Both the position numbers and the translations under genes were made by a program. A stretch of DNA of 64,000 nucleotides, from NCBI RefSeq assembly GCF_029948125.1, contig NZ_JASAMB010000025.1, positions 1-64,000 of the forward strand, written 5' to 3'. This DNA is from Catellatospora sp. KI3. GTDB taxonomy: Bacteria > Actinomycetota > Actinomycetes > Mycobacteriales > Micromonosporaceae. Under the pieces are notes generated by a model that made no database searches, was not told where the DNA came from, and was given only the letters and a program-made list of their open reading frames with translations. Position 1 is the stretch's first letter, and each line of letters opens with the position of its first letter. This document shows positions 8,696-16,485 of the stretch, piece by piece.

Positions 8696-8759
8696 CTGCA
8701 GTTTCGGGGAAACTGCACGAATCTCGGCCTCTATTCGCGCACTTTCCCCGAAACTGCAC
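8696..8759 (+). repeat. Family B inverted repeat, copy 1 (64 bp)
   Basis: 21-nt arms (8696-8716 and 8739-8759) surround a 22-nt spacer. The core GCAGTTTCGGGGAAA pairs perfectly with TTTCCCCGAAACTGC. The left arm is itself a small palindrome (CAGTTTC-GGG-GAAACTG). Other copies at 43176-43239 and 51153-51216 have exactly the same length. Confidence 0.9.
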
Positions 8760-8820
8760 GGATCTTGGGCGCGGCCCGGTGGCCTGGCGCGGCCCGGTGG
8801 CCTGGCGCCCGGTGGCCAGG

Positions 8821-8870
8821 CGCTGCCCAGCGCTGCCCAGCGCTGCCCAGCGCTGCCCAGCGTGGCCCAG
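8821..8870 (+). repeat. Decamer tandem array CGCTGCCCAG x4 plus a variant unit
   Basis: Four perfect decamers (8821-8860) are followed by one variant (CGTGGCCCAG). The array lies in the upstream region of the membrane protein beginning at 8954. It is a simple repeat and no function is evident. Confidence 0.9.
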
Positions 8871-8953
8871 TGGCCCGGCGCCGACCGGTGGCCTGGCGTG
8901 GTGTGGGGGCGGCGAGGGACGTGTGGGGGTGGGGATTCTGTTAGCGTGCGCGG

Positions 8954-10300
8954 GTGCTGGGGGTCGTCGAGGTGAAGGGCGCCGTCGTGGCCGGTCCGGC
9001 TCGGCGAGCCGACCGGTCCGCCGCGTGGCTGGACTATTCGCTGCTCGCGCTGGGTCTGCTGACGATGGTGCTGGCGCGGCACCGGATCACCGGTGACGGC
9101 CGGTTCCGGTTCGACGCCCTGTCGGGCCTGCTGTCCGGCGACGGCCTCTCCCCGGACCGGTACCCGCTGATCGGGCCGCTGTTCGCGGCGCCGCTGTGGT
9201 GGCTGGGCCGGGTGACGGTGGGTGCGGAGCCGCTGCTGCGATACCACAATCTGATCTTGTTTGGGCTGGGCCTGCTGGCGCTGCACCTGCTGCTGCGCGA
9301 CCGGGTGGACCGCGTGCTGCTGCGGCGGTTCCTGCTGCTGCTCGTGGTGGCGGGGATGGTGCCCGCGCACATCGCGAACTTCTACGGCGAGATGTTCACC
9401 GCGGTGGCGGTGATGCTGGGCCTGGTGGTGCTGCACCGGGTGGGCAGCGGGCCGGTGCTGCGGGCGCTGGGCTGGGCGGGGCTGGTGCTGGGCGCCGCGA
9501 ACACCCCGGCCGCGCTGCCGGGGCTGGGCCTGGTGCTGGGCGACCACGCGGTGCGGGTACGCCGGCTGCGCTACGGCCTGGCGGTGCTCGCGGCGCTGGT
9601 CGTGGTGCTGGCCGAGGCGTGGCTGCGCCGGGGCGATCCGCTGGATCAGGGGTACACGGGCGAGCACTTCGACTTCCCGATGGCGCTGGGGCTGCTGGCG
9701 ATCGTGCTGTCGTTCGGCAAGGGGCTGGTCTTCTTCGTGCCGGCCCTGTTCCTGCCGGTACGTGACCGTTTGTCCGGGCTGTACGACGCCGACCGGCTCG
9801 ACCTGCCCGCGGTGCTGCGCGGCTGGCGCCTGTTCGTGCTGGGCCTGGCGCTGGTGTACGCGAACTGGTGGGCCTGGAGCGGGGACCTCTACTGGGGCCC
9901 GCGCTTCTTCCTGGTGGCGGTGTTCCCGGCCGCGCTGGGCCTGGCGGTGTGGCTGCACCGGCCCGATCCGCGCCCGCTGGTGCGGCTGGGGCTGCTGGCG
10001 GTGCTGGCGTTGTCGGTGTGGGTGGCGGCCGCCAGCAGTGTGTTCGAGACCACAGCGCCGCCGCGCTGCTACGACCCGATCGATCCGCAGGAGGACTACT
10101 GCCGGTTCGGCGTGGTGGAGAGCGACCTGTGGTATCCGCTGTGGCACTGGCCCGCGCTGCCCTGGTTCCGCTGGGCGGAGCTGGTGTTCTTCGTGGTGGT
10201 CTTCGTCCGGTTGGCATGGCCGCTGCTGCCCGCGCTGCTGCGGGCCGCGGCGGCGGCCGCACCCCGGCTGCGGCGGCTGGCGGCGGGTTGGCGCTGGTAG
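8954..10300 (+). CDS. Polytopic membrane protein, possible GT-C type glycosyltransferase
   Basis: This 448-aa protein has about 10-11 hydrophobic segments. A cytosolic-type N-terminus precedes helix 1 (WLDYSLLALGLLTMVLA). Conserved-looking loops are DRYPLIGP, ANFYGEMF, YTGEHFDFP and a C-terminal YWGPRFFL, the latter of a kind seen in lipid-dependent GT-C glycosyltransferases. The family is not firmly identified. It starts at GTG 8954 with no clear ribosome-binding site. It lies in the insertion between recN and steA. Confidence 0.65.
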   Translation: MLGVVEVKGAVVAGPARRADRSAAWLDYSLLALGLLTMVLARHRITGDGRFRFDALSGLLSGDGLSPDRYPLIGPLFAAPLWWLGRVTVGAEPLLRYHNLILFGLGLLALHLLLRDRVDRVLLRRFLLLLVVAGMVPAHIANFYGEMFTAVAVMLGLVVLHRVGSGPVLRALGWAGLVLGAANTPAALPGLGLVLGDHAVRVRRLRYGLAVLAALVVVLAEAWLRRGDPLDQGYTGEHFDFPMALGLLAIVLSFGKGLVFFVPALFLPVRDRLSGLYDADRLDLPAVLRGWRLFVLGLALVYANWWAWSGDLYWGPRFFLVAVFPAALGLAVWLHRPDPRPLVRLGLLAVLALSVWVAAASSVFETTAPPRCYDPIDPQEDYCRFGVVESDLWYPLWHWPALPWFRWAELVFFVVVFVRLAWPLLPALLRAAAAAAPRLRRLAAGWRW

Positions 10301-10422
10301 CCGCGGCGCGCCGGTGTCGATGCGGTGTCCAGCACATTTCCCACATCACAATTCGGTCGGTATCGGCCGATCAAGGGGTGTCGTACACGCCAACCCCGAA
10401 CTGACATGCCAGGATGGCAGCG

Positions 10423-11601
10423 ATGCGTCTTCCCACCTTGCGCCGGACCCGGACTGCCGAACCGGGAAACCTGACCGGCACCGCACGGCTCGATCGCCGG
10501 ACCAAGCGTCTGGTCGGTCGTCTGCGCCCCGGTGAGATCGCCGTGATCGATCACGTCGATCTGGACCGGGTCGCGGCTGACTCCCTGGTTGCCGTCGGAG
10601 TCGCCGCGGTCCTCAACGCCAAGCCGTCCATCTCCGGCCGGTACCCGAACCTGGGTCCGCAGGTGCTGGTGGAGGCGGGCATCACCCTGATCGACGACCT
10701 CGGCGAGGGGGTGTTCCAGCAGATCCGCGAGGGCGACTCGGTCCGGATCGAGGGCAACACCGTCTACGTCAAGGGCGAGCCGGTGGCGCACGGGACGCGC
10801 CAGGACGCCGACACGGTGAGCAAGGCCATGCTCGACGCCCGTGAAGGGCTGTCGGTGCAGCTGGAGGCGTTCGCCGCCAACACCATGGAGTACCTGAAGC
10901 AGGAGCGCGAGCTGCTGCTCGACGGTGTCGGCGTGCCGGACGTCAAGACGCAGATCTCGGGGCGGCACTGCCTGATCGTGGTGCGCGGCTACGACTACAA
11001 GGCCGACCTGGACGTGCTGCGGCCCTACATCCGCGAGTTCAAGCCGGTGCTGATCGGTGTGGACGGCGGGGCCGACGCGCTGGTCGAGGCGGGCTACACG
11101 CCCGACATGATCATCGGCGACATGGACTCGGTCACCGACGACGTGCTGCGCTGCGGCGCCGAGGTGGTCGTGCACGCGTACCCGGACGGGCGGGCGCCGG
11201 GCCTGGACCGGGTGCACTCGCTGGGCGTGTCCGGGATCACCTTCCCGGCCGCGGCGACCAGCGAGGACATCGCGATGCTGCTGGCCGACGAGAAGGGGGC
11301 GACCCTGATCGTCGCGGTCGGCACGCACGCCACGCTGGTGGAGTTCCTGGACAAGGGCCGCGGCGGCATGGCATCGACGTTCCTCACCCGGCTGCGGGTG
11401 GGTGGCAAACTGGTCGACGCCAAGGGCGTGAGCCGGCTGTACCGCCAGAGCATCTCAGGATCCTCGCTGCTGCTGCTGGTACTGTCCGCGATCGCGGCCA
11501 TGGCCGCCGCGGTGGCGGTGTCGACGGTGGGCAAGGCGTACCTGTCCCTGGCTGCGGAGCAGTGGGACGCGCTGATGTTCAAGCTCCAGAAATTCTTCTA
11601 G
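10423..11601 (+). CDS. steA: SteA: cytokinetic-ring protein, thiamin pyrophosphokinase-like fold
   Basis: This protein of about 392 aa has a central thiamin-pyrophosphokinase-like domain (VLIGVDGGADALVEAGYTPD, then IIGDMDSV), and a C-terminal transmembrane helix (SLLLLVLSAIAAMAAAVAV) followed by a short tail. SteA homologues in corynebacteria localise to the division ring and, with SteB, help activate cell-wall hydrolysis for daughter separation. AGGA at 10411-10414 sits 8 nt before ATG 10423; an upstream ATG at 10414 is less likely. The gene is followed 25 nt later by the SteB/MctB-like gene, as in other actinobacteria. Confidence 0.88.
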   Translation: MRLPTLRRTRTAEPGNLTGTARLDRRTKRLVGRLRPGEIAVIDHVDLDRVAADSLVAVGVAAVLNAKPSISGRYPNLGPQVLVEAGITLIDDLGEGVFQQIREGDSVRIEGNTVYVKGEPVAHGTRQDADTVSKAMLDAREGLSVQLEAFAANTMEYLKQERELLLDGVGVPDVKTQISGRHCLIVVRGYDYKADLDVLRPYIREFKPVLIGVDGGADALVEAGYTPDMIIGDMDSVTDDVLRCGAEVVVHAYPDGRAPGLDRVHSLGVSGITFPAAATSEDIAMLLADEKGATLIVAVGTHATLVEFLDKGRGGMASTFLTRLRVGGKLVDAKGVSRLYRQSISGSSLLLLVLSAIAAMAAAVAVSTVGKAYLSLAAEQWDALMFKLQKFF

Positions 11602-11626
11602 GCATCCCGGGACGATAGGCTTCGAC

Positions 11627-12556
11627 GTGATCAATTTCCGATACCACGTGGTGTCGATGACCGCGGTCTTCCTGGCCCTGGCGATCGGCCTGGTGGTCGG
11701 TACGGCGGCGTTGAACGGCCCCGCCGCCGACGCGCTGGAGGACAACGTCAACGCGCTGCGCAAGACCAACTCGCAGCTGCGCGACCAGGTCACCGGCCTG
11801 CGCGACCAGGCCAACCGCGAGGAGCAGTTCGTCACCGAGGCCGCGCCGATCATGCTCAAGGGCAAGCTGACCGGCCGCCGGGTGGTGCTGGTGTCGCTGC
11901 CCTCGGGCCGCGACCACGTGCCGGGCGTCGCCGCGATGCTCAAGACCGCCGACTCCAAGATCGTCGGCACGGTCGAGCTGCAGGACAAGTTCTTCAACCC
12001 GGACAACAGCGCCGAGCTGCTGGACCTGGCCAGCAAGGCCGAGCCCGCCACGGTGCCGACCTCGGCCATCCCCACCAACAGCGACGGCGTCGAGACGGCC
12101 AGCGCCCTGCTCGCGGCGGTGCTACTGGACCGCTCGCCGACCGTGCCGAACCCGGACCGGCAGGCCGTGCTCAGCGCGTTCAACAAGCTCGGCTACCTGA
12201 ACTTCGACAACACGATCTCCGGCCCCGCCGAGGCGGTCGTGCTCGTGTCCGGGTCGCCGTACACCGACAGCCAGGCGTCGGGCGAGAACGCGTCGGTGGT
12301 CACCACCGCCGTGCAGTTCGACCACGCCGGGATCGCGGTCGTCGCGGGCGTGCTGGGCGGCGAGGGCAACCTCATGCTCGAGGTGCGCGACGACGCCACA
12401 CTGGCCAAGACCATCTCCACGGTCGACAACGCCGACACGGCGCAGGGCCAGGTCGCCACGGCGCTGTCCGTCTCCGAGCAGATCTCCGACAACAAGGCCG
12501 GGCACTACGGCGTCGGCACCAACGCGACGGCCCTGCTGCCCCAAGAGGCGAAGTGA
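11627..12556 (+). CDS. steB: SteB/MctB family membrane-anchored protein
   Basis: This 309-aa protein has one N-terminal transmembrane helix (YHVVSMTAVFLALAIGLVVGT), a coiled coil (residues about 38-66) and an extracytoplasmic domain. The family was named for mycobacterial MctB, a copper-related outer-membrane protein, but the corynebacterial homologue next to steA is SteB, a division-site partner of SteA. Because it directly follows steA here, I favour the SteB role. A possible -10 (TAGGCT, 11616-11621) lies 5 nt before GTG 11627, so it may also have its own near-leaderless transcript. Confidence 0.85.
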   Translation: MINFRYHVVSMTAVFLALAIGLVVGTAALNGPAADALEDNVNALRKTNSQLRDQVTGLRDQANREEQFVTEAAPIMLKGKLTGRRVVLVSLPSGRDHVPGVAAMLKTADSKIVGTVELQDKFFNPDNSAELLDLASKAEPATVPTSAIPTNSDGVETASALLAAVLLDRSPTVPNPDRQAVLSAFNKLGYLNFDNTISGPAEAVVLVSGSPYTDSQASGENASVVTTAVQFDHAGIAVVAGVLGGEGNLMLEVRDDATLAKTISTVDNADTAQGQVATALSVSEQISDNKAGHYGVGTNATALLPQEAK

Positions 12557-12564
12557 GCTGAACA

Positions 12565-13617
12565 TTGGGCCTGCTGGCTAGGGCAGCGTTGATCGGCCTG
12601 GGCGCTTACGGCGCCCGGGCCGCGCTGCGTACGGTGAACACCCGGCCGCAGGCCGGGCAGCTCGAGCGCACCAACTTCCGGGGCCGCACGGTGACCCTGG
12701 CCGGCGGCCCCGCCCTGGCGATCTCGGCCAGCCTGACCAGCGCCCTGGGCGCGGGGGACGCGCGCACCGGCGCCGCCGCCGCGACGGCGGGCCTGTCGGC
12801 GGGCGCGGTCGGCCTCTACGACGACATCGTGGGCGCCCGGCCCGACCAGAAGGGCGACAAGGGCTTCCGCGGCCACCTGCGCGCGCTGCGCGAGGGGCGG
12901 GTCACCAGCGGCCTGGTCAAGATCGCCGGAGTCGGCGCCGGCGCGCTGGTCGCCGCCGCGCTGCTGCCGAACCGGCGCGGCCGAGGCAGGGTCGGGCGGC
13001 TGGCCGAGGTGGCGCTGGGCGCGGGTGTGATCGCGGGCAGCGCCAACCTGATGAACCTGCTCGACCTGCGCCCCGGCCGGGCGCTGAAGGCCGGCATCCT
13101 GCTCGGCGTGCCGCTGACCGCCACCCGCTCGGGCGGGCTGGTGGCCGGACCGGTCGGCGCGAGCGTCAGCCTGCTCCCCGACGACCTCGGCGAGAACATC
13201 ATGCTGGGCGACTCCGGCGCCAACTCCCTCGGCGCGCTGCTGGGCGTGGCGGCCACCGCCCGCACCGGGCTGTTCGGCCGCGCGGTGCTGCTCACCGGCA
13301 TCGGCGCGCTGACGCTGGCCAGCGAGAAGGTCAGCTTCACCAAGGTCATCGAGCGTACGCCGGTGCTGCGCGACATCGACGCCTTCGGCCGCCTGCCCGC
13401 CGACCGCAAGCCCGTCGTGGCGGCGCAGCCGACCGGGCCGGCCGCCATCGTCGCCGCCGTGGTCGAGCAGCAGGTCCCGGCCGAGCCGCCGGAGCTCGAC
13501 GACGCGACCGGGATCGCCGTCGCCGCCGCGAAGGACGGCGCGACCGAGCAGGCCGCCGCACCGGCCGCCAAGCCGAAGCCGACCCGGGCGCGCGCTGCTC
13601 GCAACACCGCGAAATGA
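12565..13617 (+). CDS. MraY/WecA-like polyprenyl-phosphate sugar-1-phosphate transferase family protein
   Basis: This 350-aa membrane protein carries degenerate forms of the GT4-family motifs: LYDDIVGARPDQKGDKGFRG for the DD(x)nK region, NLMNLLDLRPGRALKAG for the NxxNxxDG motif, and IMLGDSGANSLGALLG for the GDxxS segment. The family links a sugar-1-phosphate to undecaprenyl phosphate. The C-terminus ends in a low-complexity Ala/Lys tail (about residues 285-350). It starts at TTG 12565, with other starts possible. murJ begins inside its stop codon (ATGA), tying it to lipid-linked glycan flipping. Confidence 0.75.
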   Translation: MGLLARAALIGLGAYGARAALRTVNTRPQAGQLERTNFRGRTVTLAGGPALAISASLTSALGAGDARTGAAAATAGLSAGAVGLYDDIVGARPDQKGDKGFRGHLRALREGRVTSGLVKIAGVGAGALVAAALLPNRRGRGRVGRLAEVALGAGVIAGSANLMNLLDLRPGRALKAGILLGVPLTATRSGGLVAGPVGASVSLLPDDLGENIMLGDSGANSLGALLGVAATARTGLFGRAVLLTGIGALTLASEKVSFTKVIERTPVLRDIDAFGRLPADRKPVVAAQPTGPAAIVAAVVEQQVPAEPPELDDATGIAVAAAKDGATEQAAAPAAKPKPTRARAARNTAK

Positions 13618-15242
13618 CCGTGGCCGCCGACACCCCCGTCGGCGCCGCGGCCTCCGGCGGCCCGGCGACGGCTCGCATCGCCGGTGCCGCGACGCTGATC
13701 GCGCTGCTGACGGTCGCGAGCCGGATCGCGGGCTTCGCCCGCACGTACGTGTTCGGCCACACCGTCACCGACAAGCAGCTCAGCGACATCTACCTGGCCG
13801 CCAACACCATCCCCAACATCATCTTCGAGATCGTGGCCGGCGGCGCGCTGGCGGGCATGGTGGTGCCGCTGCTGGCCGGGCCGCTGGCCGCCGGTGACCG
13901 GGCCGCCGTGCGCCGTACCGTCTCGGTGCTGCTCACCTGGACCCTGACCGCGCTGATCCCGGTCGCGTTTTTGCTGTGGCTCGGCGCGGACCTGGTCATC
14001 GGCCTGCTGGCCGGGCAGGCGACCCCGGCGCAGGTCGCGGCGGGCGCCGACATGCTGCGCGTCTTCGCCCCGCAGGTGCCGCTGTACGGGATCGGCATCG
14101 TGCTCACCGGCGTGCTGCACGCCCACCGGCGCTTCGCCTGGCCGGTGCTGGCCCCGCTGCTGTCCAGCCTCACCGTCATCGCGACGTACCTCACCTTCGC
14201 GGCCGTCGCCGGGGCGGACGCCCCGCTGGGCAGCCTCGGCGGGCGCGAACTGGCGATCCTGGCCGGGGGCACCACGCTGGGCGTGGTGGTGCTGTCACTG
14301 TGTCTGGTGATCCCGGTGGGGCGGCTGCGGCTCGGGCTGCGGCCGACGTACCGGATCGAGCCCGACGTCCGGTACCGCATCGGCGGCCTGGCCGCGGCGG
14401 GCCTGGCCACGGTCGCCGCGCAGCAGCTCGCGCTGCTGGTCGTGATCCATCTCGCCTTCGGCGGCCCCGACGGCACCAACACGGTCTACAACTTCGCCCA
14501 GACGCTGTTCCTGCTGCCCTGGGCGGTGCTGGCGGTGCCCGCGGCGACGGCGGCGTACCCGGCGATCGCGACCGCGCACGCCACCGCCGACACGGCCGGG
14601 CTCCGGGTCACCACCGCGCGCACCGGACGGGCGGTGCTGCTGCTCAGCGGAGTCGGCACGGCCGGTCTGATCGCGGTGTCCGACCCGGCCGCCGCGCTGA
14701 TGCTGCCCGGCACGTCGGCGCCCGCGCTGGCCCGCGCCGTGGTCGCGTTCGCGCCCGGCCTGCTCGGCTACGGCCTGGCCGCGCTGCACCAGCGCACCCT
14801 GTACGCGGTCGGCGCCAACCGGCTGGCCGCGCTCGGCGTGGGCGCCGGCTGGACGGTCACCGTCGTGGCCGCGCTGGTGCTGTCGGCGGTGCTGCCCCCG
14901 GCGGAGCGGGCGGTGGCGCTGGGCGCCGCCAACTCGCTCGGCATGCTCGTGATGGGCCTCGCGCTGGCGTGGGCGGTCCGCGCCCGGGTGGGCGGTCCCG
15001 CCCTGTCCGGCCTGGTCCGGGCCGGTCTGGCCGCCGGTGTGGCGGCGCTGGCCGGTGCGGTGCTCGGCTGGGAGGCGGGGCGCCTGGTGATCGGGCCGAC
15101 CCCAGGCATCATTGCTCTGGTCGGACAGGGCATGCTGTCCGGTGGCGTGTCACTCGCCGTGTACCTGTGCGTGTGCGCCCTGCTCGACCGGCCGGACCTG
15201 CGGCCCCTGATCGAGCGGGTGGCCAGGCGCGGGCGGCGGTGA
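13614..15242 (+). CDS. murJ: MurJ/MviN family lipid II flippase
   Basis: This 542-aa protein has about 13-14 transmembrane segments and the MviN N-terminal pattern SRIAGFARTYVFGHT, followed by AANTIPNIIFEIVAGGALAGM. MurJ-family proteins flip lipid-linked cell-wall precursors. It is translationally coupled to the MraY-like gene (ATGA) and followed by a glycosyltransferase, which suggests a dedicated lipid-linked glycan route rather than only peptidoglycan. Whether another murJ exists elsewhere cannot be told from this window. Confidence 0.88.
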   Translation: MTVAADTPVGAAASGGPATARIAGAATLIALLTVASRIAGFARTYVFGHTVTDKQLSDIYLAANTIPNIIFEIVAGGALAGMVVPLLAGPLAAGDRAAVRRTVSVLLTWTLTALIPVAFLLWLGADLVIGLLAGQATPAQVAAGADMLRVFAPQVPLYGIGIVLTGVLHAHRRFAWPVLAPLLSSLTVIATYLTFAAVAGADAPLGSLGGRELAILAGGTTLGVVVLSLCLVIPVGRLRLGLRPTYRIEPDVRYRIGGLAAAGLATVAAQQLALLVVIHLAFGGPDGTNTVYNFAQTLFLLPWAVLAVPAATAAYPAIATAHATADTAGLRVTTARTGRAVLLLSGVGTAGLIAVSDPAAALMLPGTSAPALARAVVAFAPGLLGYGLAALHQRTLYAVGANRLAALGVGAGWTVTVVAALVLSAVLPPAERAVALGAANSLGMLVMGLALAWAVRARVGGPALSGLVRAGLAAGVAALAGAVLGWEAGRLVIGPTPGIIALVGQGMLSGGVSLAVYLCVCALLDRPDLRPLIERVARRGRR

Positions 15243-15309
15243 CGCGACCGGTAACGGGGGAGCCGCCGGACCGCCTGGGGCGGGTCGGCGGCGGAGGGAC
15301 GGGCAGGAC

Positions 15310-16485
15310 GTGCGCGAGCAGGTGGAGCGGGCTGAACGAGGGCAGGCCCAAGATCGGGGTGTTGTCGTGACCGCGGGGCAGGACTGGACCGGCAGCGTCA
15401 TGCTCGTGCTCGCCTCCAGCATCGGAGGCATCGGCCAGCATGTGGCGAGCCTGGCCGAGGGGTTGTCGCGGGCCGGGTGCGCCGTCACCGTGTGCGGCCC
15501 CGCCGCGACCGAGGAGCACTTCCGGTTCACCGACCGGGGGGCGCGGTTCCACCCGGTGGAGATCCCGGCGAACCTGCACCCCGGCGACGCGCGCGCGGTG
15601 CGCCAGGTGCGCGCCCAGCTGGCCGCGGTGCGGCCGGACGTCGTACACGCGCACGGGCTGCGCGCCGGGATGGCCGCCGCCCTGGCCCGCCCCGCCTGCC
15701 CGCTGATCGTCACCTGGCACAACGCCCCGCTGCGGGCCGGGCTGAAGGGCCGGGTGCACACCCTGGTCGAGCGCCTGGTCGCCCGCGCCAGCACGGTCAC
15801 CCTCGGCGCCTCGGCCGACCTGGTCGCGCGCGCCAAGGCGGTCGGTGCCGCCGACGCGCGCCTGGCGCCGGTGGCCGCGCCCGCGCTGCGCCGCACCCGC
15901 CGCAGCGCCGCCTCGGTGCGTAGCAGCCTCGGCGTGCCTGAGGGCGCGCCGCTGATCCTGTCCGTGGGGCGCCTGCACGAGCAGAAGGCGTACGACGTGC
16001 TCGTCTCCGTCGCCGCGCGCTGGCGCGACCTCACCCCGACCCCCCGGGTGCTCATCGCGGGGGAGGGCCCGACCTACCTCGATCTCGCCGCGCAGATCTC
16101 GCAGCTGCGCGCCCCGGTGACCCTGCTCGGGCACCGCAACGACGTCGGCGACCTGATCGCCGCCGCCGACCTGGCCGTGGTCACCAGCGTGTGGGAGGCC
16201 CGCCAGCTGTTCGCCCAGGAGGCCCTGTCGGGCGGGCTGCCGCTGGTCGCCACCGCCGTCGGCGGCATTCCGGAGCTGGTCGGCGACGGCGCGGTGCTGA
16301 TCGCGCCGAACGACCCGGACGCGCTGGACACGGCCGTACGTAAGCTGCTGGCCGACCCCGGCGCCCGCGCGGGCCTGGCCGAACGGGGCCGGGCGCAGGC
16401 CGCCACCTGGCCCGACGAGACGGCCACCATGTCCGAGCTGCGCGCGGTCTACGCCGAGCTGACCGACCGGGCGGGACAGGACTGA
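15310..16485 (+). CDS. Glycosyltransferase family 4 (GT-B fold)
   Basis: The protein is up to 391 aa. The N-terminal Rossmann half has VLASSIGGIGQHVASLAEGL. The C-terminal nucleotide-sugar domain has ILSVGRLHEQKAYDVLV, IAGEGPTYLDL and the E-x7-E-like segment ARQLFAQEALSGGLPLVAT. GTG 15310 has GGAGGGA 10 nt upstream; a shorter start at GTG 15367 (TAGQDWTGSVM) is also plausible. It lies between murJ and the next membrane protein and shares 1 nt with that gene's start (TGATG). The acceptor is unknown. Confidence 0.85.
   Translation: MREQVERAERGQAQDRGVVVTAGQDWTGSVMLVLASSIGGIGQHVASLAEGLSRAGCAVTVCGPAATEEHFRFTDRGARFHPVEIPANLHPGDARAVRQVRAQLAAVRPDVVHAHGLRAGMAAALARPACPLIVTWHNAPLRAGLKGRVHTLVERLVARASTVTLGASADLVARAKAVGAADARLAPVAAPALRRTRRSAASVRSSLGVPEGAPLILSVGRLHEQKAYDVLVSVAARWRDLTPTPRVLIAGEGPTYLDLAAQISQLRAPVTLLGHRNDVGDLIAAADLAVVTSVWEARQLFAQEALSGGLPLVATAVGGIPELVGDGAVLIAPNDPDALDTAVRKLLADPGARAGLAERGRAQAATWPDETATMSELRAVYAELTDRAGQD

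Larger units (their letters stand above)
8647..8953. other. 307-bp gene-free stretch with repeats
   Basis: Between the divergent SMR and membrane-protein genes lie family B copy 1 (8696-8759), alternating GGCCCGGTGGCCTGGCGC units (about 8770-8820) and a decamer array (8821-8870). No credible coding frame, RNA gene or clear promoter was seen. Confidence 0.6.

Noticed and set aside
8242-9096. ORFs reading through the CGTGG array
   Set aside because: Peptides are short-period translations of a simple repeat followed by antisense of the SMR gene.
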